The translations under genes were made by a program, and so were the position numbers. A stretch of DNA of 5,021 bases from a bacterium (GTDB lineage Bacteria > Patescibacteriota > Microgenomatia > Levybacterales > UBA12049), in assembly GCA_021852095.1 (NCBI GenBank), contig JAJZOC010000040.1, forward strand, positions 1 through 5,021, in the 5' to 3' direction. Under the pieces are notes generated by a model, which worked only from the letters and a program-made list of their open reading frames with translations, was not told the DNA's origin and did no database searches. Position 1 is the first letter of the stretch; each line of letters starts with the position of its first letter. Below are positions 1 through 4,121 of this stretch, in pieces.

Positions 1-396
1 TTTCAGCCCTATGGTGTAAAGATTGGAAGGATCCACATTTGGAAAAACCCGGGCATTAGCACCGATTTTAGGTATCAAAATATCAAACTGTGTATCAATA
101 GGTGTCAAAATTTGTTCTTTAGCTCCGGACAAAACGTCGGCAAGATCCACTTTGGAACTTGAATTGAAAGTAGAATTAGAATTACCGGAGTGTCTTTTTA
201 AAACATCTCCCAAAGAGGATTTTGTAACAGGCTCTGCTACTTGATAATGCACTCCCCTTGCCTGCCCGATCCTAAAAAGAGCCTCATAATAAATGGTCGG
301 TCCGAATGTGGCAATAACTCCAAATAAAGAAAACAAAATCAAAAAATTGCCGATCGAACGAAGAATTAAGAATTTGATAATTTCCGATCTTGTCAT
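1..396 (-). CDS. Sortase family protein, N-terminal part (cut by window edge)
   Basis: The minus-strand frame opens with ATG at 396-394 and stays open for 132 codons to the window edge, so the 3' part is missing. It begins with a short basic stretch (MTRSEIIKF) and one membrane segment at about residues 9-34, followed by a variable low-complexity linker rich in Ser and Asn (about 58-80). A block then reads FDILIPKIGANARVFPNVD (about 99-117), which resembles the first strands of the sortase beta-barrel. Sortases are membrane-anchored cysteine transpeptidases that cleave a C-terminal sorting signal and join surface proteins to an acceptor outside the cell. The catalytic His, Cys and Arg would lie beyond the window, so activity cannot be judged. 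There is no strong Shine-Dalgarno sequence, only a GGGG about 9-12 nt before the ATG. The tRNA-Arg gene lies 70 bp upstream on the same strand, so the two may be co-transcribed. The sortase class cannot be assigned from this part. Confidence 0.82.
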   Translation of the reverse strand, partial: MTRSEIIKFLILRSIGNFLILFSLFGVIATFGPTIYYEALFRIGQARGVHYQVAEPVTKSSLGDVLKRHSGNSNSTFNSSSKVDLADVLSGAKEQILTPIDTQFDILIPKIGANARVFPNVDPSNLYTIGLK

Positions 397-466
397 GGTT
401 TACCCCGTATATACGACACCATGACGCGAGGACGAAGCCCTCGGGAATGGCAAGCATTTTACGGGG

Positions 467-540
467 CGTCCCTACCCAGACTCGAACTGGGAATCTTTCC
501 CTTAGGACGGGACTGCTCTATCCAATTGAGCTATAGGGAC
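467..540 (-). tRNA. tRNA-Arg (anticodon CCU)
   Basis: The minus strand folds into a full 74-nt cloverleaf. The acceptor stem GTCCCTA/TAGGGAC has 7 of 7 pairs, the D stem is GCTC/GAGC, and the T arm CCCAG-TTCGAGT-CTGGG is canonical. The anticodon loop GTCCTAA places CCT at plus-strand 506-504, which reads AGG (Arg). A20 in the D loop is a known arginine identity base, and the discriminator is G. The anticodon stem has one G-A mismatch at its outer pair (27-43). The four inner pairs hold. CCA is not encoded (CCCC follows the discriminator), so the 3' end must be added by tRNA nucleotidyltransferase. Confidence 0.96.
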
Positions 541-556
541 AAAGATTAGAATCTTT
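541..556 (-). other. Hairpin flush with the 5' end of tRNA-Arg
   Basis: Seven bases (AAAGATT) and their exact reverse complement (AATCTTT) are separated by 2 bases. As RNA this allows 6 pairs closed by a four-base loop. The hairpin ends exactly one base before the first base of mature tRNA-Arg. It could affect 5' processing, or it could simply be part of the palindrome-rich spacer. Confidence 0.5.
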
Positions 557-576
557 GAAATGAGAAATGCGAATTT

Positions 577-656
577 CTTGAACTTGATTCCTTGAAATCT
601 TGAATTCAAGACGTCAAATATTCAATATCAAAAAATCAAGAGTATCCCACTTCAAG
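577..656. repeat. Inverted clusters of a CTTGA(A/T) word in the tRNA-tRNA spacer
   Basis: The 195-bp spacer between the two divergent tRNA genes holds no credible gene. The word CTTGA(A/T) occurs at 577-582, 583-588, 591-596 and 599-604. Its reverse complement occurs at 605-610, 635-640 and 651-656. The two orientations meet in a perfect 12-bp palindrome, CTTGAATTCAAG, at 599-610. It looks like slipped or expanded short-word repeats rather than a coding remnant. Confidence 0.55.
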
Positions 657-665
657 ACATCTACG

Positions 666-694
666 TTGTATTTTAGCACAAAAGAAAGTAAAAT
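666..694 (+). promoter_or_regulatory. Possible promoter of tRNA-Pro
   Basis: A TTGTAT box at 666-671 is followed after 17 bp by TAAAAT at 689-694, which is one base from the sigma-70 -10 consensus. Transcription would start near 701 and give a leader of about 35 nt that includes the hairpin at 721-735. The -35 box matches only its first three bases, so the call is tentative. Confidence 0.35.
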
Positions 695-720
695 GGAGTT
701 ATTCTGGCTTTAAAGATAAA

Positions 721-735
721 TTCTGCTTTGCAGAA
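721..735 (+). other. Perfect hairpin flush with the 5' end of tRNA-Pro
   Basis: TTCTGC at 721-726 and GCAGAA at 730-735 pair over a TTT loop. The stem ends on the base before the first base of tRNA-Pro (736), so it would stack directly next to the acceptor stem at the RNase P cleavage site. Confidence 0.6.
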
Positions 736-807
736 CGGGGTGTAGTTCATCGGTAGAACGCTCGGTTCGGGACCGAGAGGCACTGGGTCCAATTCCCAGC
801 ACCCCGA
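736..807 (+). tRNA. tRNA-Pro (anticodon CGG)
   Basis: A 72-nt cloverleaf with every stem fully paired: acceptor CGGGGTG/CACCCCG, D stem GTTC/GAAC, anticodon stem CTCGG/CCGAG and T stem CTGGG/CCCAG. The anticodon loop TTCGGGA puts CGG at 768-770 with G37 beside it. The C1-G72 pair and A73 discriminator fit bacterial tRNA-Pro. CCA is not encoded (CCC follows). Several tertiary-contact bases are odd: the T loop is TCCAATT, so position 55 is C rather than the near-universal U, and the 15-48 pair would be U-A rather than G-C or A-U. The intact stems argue for a functional gene, but structure and expression are worth checking. Confidence 0.93.
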
Positions 808-833
808 CCCATTCGACTCGCAAGGCGAATGGG
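808..833 (+). other. Perfect hairpin flush with the 3' end of tRNA-Pro
   Basis: CCCATTCG at 808-815 and CGAATGGG at 826-833 form a perfect 8-bp stem over a 10-base loop, starting on the base after the discriminator. It may act in 3' trailer processing or in termination. No T-run follows, so it is not a classic intrinsic terminator. Confidence 0.5.
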
Positions 834-835
834 AG

Positions 836-942
836 CTGAGCCCGTCGAAGTTCATCTTCCAGCTTGCTCGCTCAAGGTCTCCGACTTTTCGACAAGCTCA
901 ATGTCTTCGACTTTTCGACAAGCTCAATGTCTTCGACTTTTC
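836..942. repeat. TGAGC-NN-GTCGAA repeat cluster with a 26-bp tandem repeat
   Basis: A 26-bp unit beginning CGACTTTTCGACAAGC occurs at 882-907 and again, identical, at 908-933, followed by the first 9 bases of a third copy (934-942). Each full unit contains TTCGACAAGCTCA (888-900 and 914-926). An inverted relative, TGAGCCCGTCGAA, lies at 837-849 and matches the reverse complement at 11 of 13 bases. A further relative lies at 3168-3181. The spacer 808-984 shows no gene, only this cluster, the tRNA trailer hairpin and the promoter of the next gene. Confidence 0.8.
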
Positions 943-949
943 TTACTTC

Positions 950-978
950 TTGCCTAACAAACAAAAATGTGAGATGAT
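950..978 (+). promoter_or_regulatory. Possible promoter of the DsbA-VKOR gene pair
   Basis: TTGCCT at 950-955, a 17-bp spacer and GATGAT at 973-978, with TG one base before it in the extended -10 position. The -10 box ends only 6 nt before the ATG at 985, so the expected transcription start falls on or next to the start codon. The -35 and -10 boxes each match 4 of 6 consensus bases, so this is moderate support at best. Confidence 0.35.
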
Positions 979-984
979 TTTCTT

Positions 985-1713
985 ATGGAAGAAAAACTGA
1001 CTAAAAAAGAATTAAAAGCCCAAAGACACGAAGAAAAGCTGATCGAAGAAAAAAAGGAAAGATTTAAACAGAATATCAAAAACCTAACTTTATTCATCGG
1101 CATACCATTAGTTGTAATAGCAAGCGTTATCGGGTTAGTGCTAATCTCGGGTTCAAGCACTCCGCCTTCCTCAAGCTCCATAAAAGCTCCTCCCATTACA
1201 TCCAAAGATATTACAATGGGAAACAAAAATGCTAAAGTTACACTTATTGAATACGCGGATTTCCAGTGTCCTGCCTGCGCCGCTTATTATCCCTTAGTTA
1301 AACGGTTAACATCGAAATTCGACAATAAGATATTGTTTGCCTACCGGTTTTTTCCCCTCACCCAACTCCACCAGAACGCAATGCTGTCGGCAGAAGCCGC
1401 GTACGCCGCAAACAAACAGGGAAAATTCTGGCAGATGCATGATTTGCTTTTTGCAAATCAAACCTCATGGGCAGATTCCAACAATGCAGAAGCCATATTT
1501 ACGGGCTATGCCAAAAAACTGGGGCTTAATCTAAATAAATTTCAAAAAGATATGAACTCCGGAGAGGCTAAAGTTTTTATCAACAATGAAGAAAATATAG
1601 GCACAGCTATTGGGGTTAATTCAACCCCCACCTTTTTCCTGAACGGAACAGAAATACAAAACCCCAGAAGCTATTCTGACTTTAAAAACCTCATCGAACA
1701 AAAACTTAAGTGA
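985..1713 (+). CDS. Membrane-anchored DsbA-like thiol oxidoreductase (thioredoxin fold)
   Basis: A 242-residue protein. Residues 1-32 are highly charged and helical (Lys/Glu rich), then comes one membrane segment at about 33-55, a Ser/Pro linker (about 56-72) and a DsbA/Thioredoxin_4-type domain (about 73-242). The redox motif CPAC is at 95-98 in the context YADFQCPAC, and the cis-proline loop VNSTPTFF (Pro215) is in place. The helical insert between them (about 130-205) is typical of the DsbA family. The N-in anchor puts the catalytic domain outside the membrane, where it would oxidise cysteine pairs in exported proteins. The ATG at 985 is preceded by only weak Shine-Dalgarno-like bases. The next gene starts on the base after the TGA stop and encodes a VKOR-family protein, the usual re-oxidising partner. 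An isomerase or reductase role cannot be excluded from sequence. Confidence 0.95.
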   Translation: MEEKLTKKELKAQRHEEKLIEEKKERFKQNIKNLTLFIGIPLVVIASVIGLVLISGSSTPPSSSSIKAPPITSKDITMGNKNAKVTLIEYADFQCPACAAYYPLVKRLTSKFDNKILFAYRFFPLTQLHQNAMLSAEAAYAANKQGKFWQMHDLLFANQTSWADSNNAEAIFTGYAKKLGLNLNKFQKDMNSGEAKVFINNEENIGTAIGVNSTPTFFLNGTEIQNPRSYSDFKNLIEQKLK

Positions 1714-2319
1714 ATGAAAAACAAGAAACATTTAGCTTTTTATACCACTTCGCAATCATTTTACAAAATTATATACCTACGCCCCGTCGCTAACATAGCT
1801 ATGGCGGCGTGCGACCGTAGCTTTCAAAATGATAATCAACCTGCTATAGTAAATTACATGCAACAAAAAATGATTTCTTCGTTAGGTATTATATATTCGT
1901 ATTTTGAAAGTAGAGGGGTATATCTTCTCCTGCTTTTTTCATTTTTGGGTTTCTTAGACCTTACTTACTTAACTATTCTCCATTATAAAAATGTCATCCC
2001 GCCATGTTCCCTTATTAACGGCTGCGAAACTGTTTTAACAAGTAAATACTCAACTATTGGCAGTATTCCGATTTCTCTGCTAGGAGCAGGTTATTATCTT
2101 GCTATGATAATCATATCGAGTATTTTGATTTATAGAAAGTCGCTTAAATACAAAGCATTCTTAATCTTTCTAACAGCTCTTGGGTTTATTATTTCTATCA
2201 TCTATTTATCCATACAGATCTTTGTTTTAAGACAGTTGTGCCAATACTGCGCCTTCTCCGACCTCATGGCTCTTGGAGTATTTACGGTTTCGCTATATCT
2301 CTGCAAAACCCAGCTTTAA
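1714..2319 (+). CDS. Vitamin K epoxide reductase (VKOR) family membrane protein
   Basis: VKOR-family proteins are membrane quinone reductases that re-oxidise DsbA-like partners. The core (about residues 65-200) has four hydrophobic segments. The loop cysteine pair is Cys98 and Cys104 (PCSLINGC), followed by SKYSTIGSIPISLLG. The active-site CxxC is CQYC at Cys176-Cys179 near the last membrane segment. All four functional cysteines are present. The start is uncertain. The ATG at 1714 directly abuts the TGA of the upstream gene, favouring coupled translation, but residues 1-48 do not look like a VKOR N-terminus and are partly encoded by a palindromic element (1755-1833). Downstream ATG codons at 1858 (residue 49) and 1870 (residue 53) would give a protein of about 150 residues, nearer family size. 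None of these starts has a good Shine-Dalgarno sequence. Function is well supported; exact N-terminus is not. Confidence 0.88.
   Translation: MKNKKHLAFYTTSQSFYKIIYLRPVANIAMAACDRSFQNDNQPAIVNYMQQKMISSLGIIYSYFESRGVYLLLLFSFLGFLDLTYLTILHYKNVIPPCSLINGCETVLTSKYSTIGSIPISLLGAGYYLAMIIISSILIYRKSLKYKAFLIFLTALGFIISIIYLSIQIFVLRQLCQYCAFSDLMALGVFTVSLYLCKTQL
1755..1833. repeat. Nested palindromic element inside the annotated VKOR N-terminus
   Basis: ATCATTTT (1755-1762) and AAAATGAT (1826-1833) form an outer inverted pair. Inside are CTACG (1777-1781) with CGTAG (1816-1820), GTCGC (1786-1790) with GCGAC (1811-1815), and a central perfect palindrome CATAGCTATG (1794-1803). The block is GC-rich against AT-rich flanks. 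It looks like a small dispersed palindromic repeat inserted between the two cistrons and happens to keep the downstream frame open. Confidence 0.55.
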
Positions 2320-2366
2320 ATTCCAGAGGTAGGCTTAGCGCTTACCTCATTACAAAACCTAGCTTT
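2304..2366. repeat. Stem-loop between two direct repeats in the convergent spacer
   Basis: GAGGTAGGC (2326-2334) and GCTTACCTC (2340-2348) form a 9-bp stem with one G-T pair over a 5-base loop. On both sides lies a near-identical 14-base direct repeat, CAAAACC(C/T)AGCTTT, at 2304-2317 and 2353-2366. The block sits between the convergent VKOR and toxin genes and could slow transcription from either side, but no T-run follows directly, so it is not a convincing intrinsic terminator. Confidence 0.5.
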
Positions 2367-2384
2367 GATTTAGTTTTTATTTCT

Positions 2385-2669
2385 TTATCCATACAGCTGA
2401 ATATGGGTTCCGAGGATATGAAAAGTGATTACCGTCTGGGTTTTGCTTTCATGAATTCGAAACAATGCTCTCCAATCATCTGTTACGTCAATGCTGTTAT
2501 ATCCTGAATATTTCTCTTTTAAAGGATGATTTCTCAATTGTGGGTGATCAGGACTTTCTAAAAATAATTCAAGCGATTCCATGAAGGCAACTTTGATTTC
2601 GAGCGGCGCAGCTTTTCGCTGCTTATTAAAGCGGTCAGTAAATTCAATTCGCGGAGGTTTTTTTATCAT
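2385..2669 (-). CDS. Type II toxin, RelE superfamily, YafQ-like mRNA endonuclease
   Basis: A 94-residue protein, about the usual length for this family. Members are ribosome-dependent mRNA endonucleases that stop translation when their antitoxin is lost. The C-terminal half aligns by eye with E. coli YafQ: NHPL (His48) matches the DHPL His50, DDW (Asp65-Trp66) matches PDW with Asp67, and GTHIQLYG (His88) matches GTHAALFG with His87. The position of YafQ His63 is Asp61 here, so one catalytic histidine appears replaced. This could change activity or specificity, or another residue may compensate. The ATG at 2669 lies inside the end of the antitoxin gene (26-bp overlap), with a weak GAAGAA upstream, so translation is probably coupled. 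It forms a two-gene operon with that antitoxin. Confidence 0.9.
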   Translation of the reverse strand: MIKKPPRIEFTDRFNKQRKAAPLEIKVAFMESLELFLESPDHPQLRNHPLKEKYSGYNSIDVTDDWRALFRIHESKTQTVITFHILGTHIQLYG

Positions 2670-2949
2670 TTTTTATTTCTTCATTTAGGTAATGAAGTGC
2701 ATCCTTACCAGTTTTAAAAGAGACTACTCTGCCCGCTTTAACATCTGCTTCGGATTCTTTAAGAACTCGGGAAAGATATTTGTTTGGCACCTCATCCTCC
2801 GCGCTAAAAACTACTGTTTTTGTTTTCACAAAGTGTTTCAAGTAATGATTTAGTACCATACTAAGGCTGATGCCCATTTTTCTGGCTACTTTTTGGGCTT
2901 CCTGTTTGATTTCTTCCTGTGTGGTGAAATTGATTACTGCCGATTGCAT
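2644..2949 (-). CDS. RelB/DinJ-family antitoxin (ribbon-helix-helix)
   Basis: A 101-residue protein. Residues 3-9 (SAVINFT) form the expected DNA-binding beta strand, followed by two helices (about 11-24 and 27-41, with GISLSMVLNHYL), together a ribbon-helix-helix fold that binds DNA as a dimer. The C-terminal part (about 57-95) includes ESEADVKAGRVVSF, like the toxin-wrapping tail of RelB/DinJ proteins. It would neutralise the downstream RelE/YafQ-like toxin and repress the operon. The ATG at 2949 has an AAGAAG Shine-Dalgarno sequence about 6 bases upstream, the best ribosome binding site in the window. That fits the need for antitoxin excess. The gene precedes the toxin, the usual order, and overlaps it by 26 bp. 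Confidence 0.92.
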   Translation of the reverse strand: MQSAVINFTTQEEIKQEAQKVARKMGISLSMVLNHYLKHFVKTKTVVFSAEDEVPNKYLSRVLKESEADVKAGRVVSFKTGKDALHYLNEEIKNDKKTSAN

Positions 2950-2960
2950 AAAATTCTTCT

Positions 2961-2999
2961 TTATATAGAAATACTATCACTCTTATATAACTTTGTCAA
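2961..2999 (-). promoter_or_regulatory. Promoter and probable operator of the toxin-antitoxin operon
   Basis: Reading the minus strand: a perfect TTGACA at 2999-2994, a 17-bp spacer, then TAGTAT at 2976-2971 with TG one base before it (extended -10). The 7-bp inverted repeat TTATATA (2990-2984) and TATATAA (2967-2961) brackets the -10 box, well placed for an autorepressing ribbon-helix-helix antitoxin. Promoter strength is read directly; the operator role is inferred. Confidence 0.7.
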
Positions 3000-3038
3000 T
3001 CCGTTTTAAAGTAACCGCTCAGGAGTCTCTGAAGATAA

Positions 3039-3196
3039 CGTCATCGCGAGGTCTTCGACTCCGAGGCTCAGATCTTCGATTCCGAGATCGTCACTCAGAT
3101 TAGAGGAACTCGAGGAGCTATGAAATAGCCGTGGCGATCTCAAAAGATTGCTTCGCGGAGTTTACACTGAGCGAAGTCGAAGTGCTCGCAATGACG
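3039..3196. repeat. Palindrome-ended intergenic repeat element (MITE-like)
   Basis: Imperfect terminal inverted repeats CGTCATCGCGAG (3039-3050) and CTCGCAATGACG (3185-3196) match at 11 of 12 positions and bound a 158-bp element with no open reading frame of its own. Inside are a hairpin GCGATCT/AGATTGC (3134-3140 and 3145-3151), a 14-base direct repeat TCTTCGA(C/T)TCCGAG at 3052-3065 and 3073-3086, and the TGAGC...GTCGAA word (3168-3181) also found at 837-942. It resembles the abundant GTCATTGCGAG-type dispersed repeats of many bacterial genomes. No transposase is present, so any movement would need help in trans. Confidence 0.75.
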
Positions 3197-3234
3197 AAGT
3201 TTTGTCAAATCCTGAACGGTTACCCTATAGTAGT

Positions 3235-3263
3235 TTGACTTATAATCTTTCCTCTGATATAAT
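3235..3263 (+). promoter_or_regulatory. Near-consensus promoter of the C39-like peptidase gene
   Basis: TTGACT at 3235-3240, exactly 17 bp, then a perfect TATAAT at 3258-3263 preceded by TG in the extended -10 position. The -10 box ends 9 nt before the ATG at 3273, so transcription should start about 2-3 nt upstream of the codon and leave almost no 5' leader. Confidence 0.75.
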
Positions 3264-3272
3264 TTTCCTCTT

Positions 3273-4121
3273 ATGCAAGAAAGATTTCTTCCGGGAGCGG
3301 TAGAGAAATTAACTCCTAGATCAATTACTCCTATGGAACAACGCTTAAGAGCAGGTTGTGTACCAACATCTATATCAATGGTCTTTTCAGGATTTGGGAT
3401 AAATATTAGCGAACAAGCTCTCGTTGAAAAATATTTTCCAACAGTAAAACTTCCAATTACCGATCCAAAAGTAGGTGTATCCAATATAGACACAGTAAGA
3501 GGAATAATTCAAATAATAAAAGATCTTGGTTTAGGGGAAAGTCTACAGCTTGATGTATTTATACCTGGATTGAGTGAATACACAAGAAAATCCTCTGAAA
3601 AGGAATACATTGTAAAAGCCAAACCTCAAGCCGTAGGGAGTTATGGAAAAGGATTTGAAAAAGGAAGTGATGAGAGGGCTTTTTTTGAGACTTTAGAACA
3701 ATTAGCAAAAGTGGGTGAGATTGGGGTATATACCGCTAATGCCAAACTAATGCAATTCGCCAAAAACCATACTTTTTGGCGGGAACCAGCAGAAGCAACA
3801 GAAGGATTCTACAGAGAATTATCGAGTTTTATTAGTAAAGGACATATCGTTGGACCTCATGGGGGGATGACCCGACACACTAGAACCCTTGATGGAAGCA
3901 AAATGGTAAGATTGCCTAATCGGGAGGATGAAAAAGGTTATCTAATACTAGATCCCATAGGAAGAACCTATCCAGTTTCTCTTCAATCCTTAGTTATGAT
4001 AGATTCGTTTGGAGTTCGGGGAGATGTTTTTGACTACTTATTTAGGGTTTCGCCCAGAGAAGAAACTTTAAAATCTCAAAAACCTGGTCTTCGAAGATTT
4101 ATCCCTAATTTCCGGGGCTAA
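3273..4121 (+). CDS. C39-like (papain-fold) cysteine peptidase family protein
   Basis: A 282-residue protein. Residues 26-41 (RAGCVPTSISMVFSGF) match the nucleophile helix of C39-type peptidases, with Cys29 the only cysteine seen. Gln23 lies exactly six residues before it, as the oxyanion Gln does in papain-like enzymes. His202 (RHTRTLDG) and Asp227 (YLILDP) stand in the order and context of the catalytic His and Asp; His196 is an alternative. The middle (about 85-185) is not recognised. There is no signal peptide, membrane segment or attached ABC transporter, so bacteriocin-leader processing is not implied and the protein is probably cytoplasmic. The substrate is unknown. The ATG at 3273 has no Shine-Dalgarno sequence and sits directly below a strong promoter. 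The gene stands alone on its strand beside a repeat element, and its stop overlaps the end of ndk by 4 bp. Fold assignment is fairly secure; activity is inferred. Confidence 0.78.
   Translation: MQERFLPGAVEKLTPRSITPMEQRLRAGCVPTSISMVFSGFGINISEQALVEKYFPTVKLPITDPKVGVSNIDTVRGIIQIIKDLGLGESLQLDVFIPGLSEYTRKSSEKEYIVKAKPQAVGSYGKGFEKGSDERAFFETLEQLAKVGEIGVYTANAKLMQFAKNHTFWREPAEATEGFYRELSSFISKGHIVGPHGGMTRHTRTLDGSKMVRLPNREDEKGYLILDPIGRTYPVSLQSLVMIDSFGVRGDVFDYLFRVSPREETLKSQKPGLRRFIPNFRG

Noticed and set aside
23..244. Plus-strand open frame of 73 residues
   Set aside because: It is antisense to the sortase frame, which has a clear membrane segment and a recognisable sortase block; the plus-strand product matches no known pattern.
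396..422. Nine-codon open frame just upstream of the sortase (ATG at 422, TGA overlapping the sortase ATG)
   Set aside because: It is too short to support. It has no ribosome binding site and no attenuator-like structure with it.
427..443. Hairpin CGAGG/CCTCG between tRNA-Arg and the sortase gene as a terminator
   Set aside because: The stem is only 5 bp with a 7-base loop and no T-run follows on the minus strand.
541..620. Promoter for tRNA-Arg on the minus strand
   Set aside because: TCTAAT at 550-545 is too close: transcription would start inside the mature tRNA. No other box pair with good spacing was convincing.
673..855. Minus-strand open frame of 60 residues
   Set aside because: It runs across the whole tRNA-Pro gene and its flanking hairpins, so it is a chance frame.
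882..942. Possible CRISPR array
   Set aside because: The two full copies are directly adjacent with no spacer between them, and no cas gene is present.
954..1226. Minus-strand open frame of 90 residues
   Set aside because: It is antisense to the DsbA-like gene, whose domain content is clear.
2238..2507. Plus-strand open frame of 89 residues
   Set aside because: It starts inside the VKOR gene in another frame and runs antisense into the toxin gene; no family resemblance.
3140..3493. Minus-strand open frame of 117 residues
   Set aside because: It lies opposite the peptidase N-terminus and reads through the repeat element, consistent with a chance frame.
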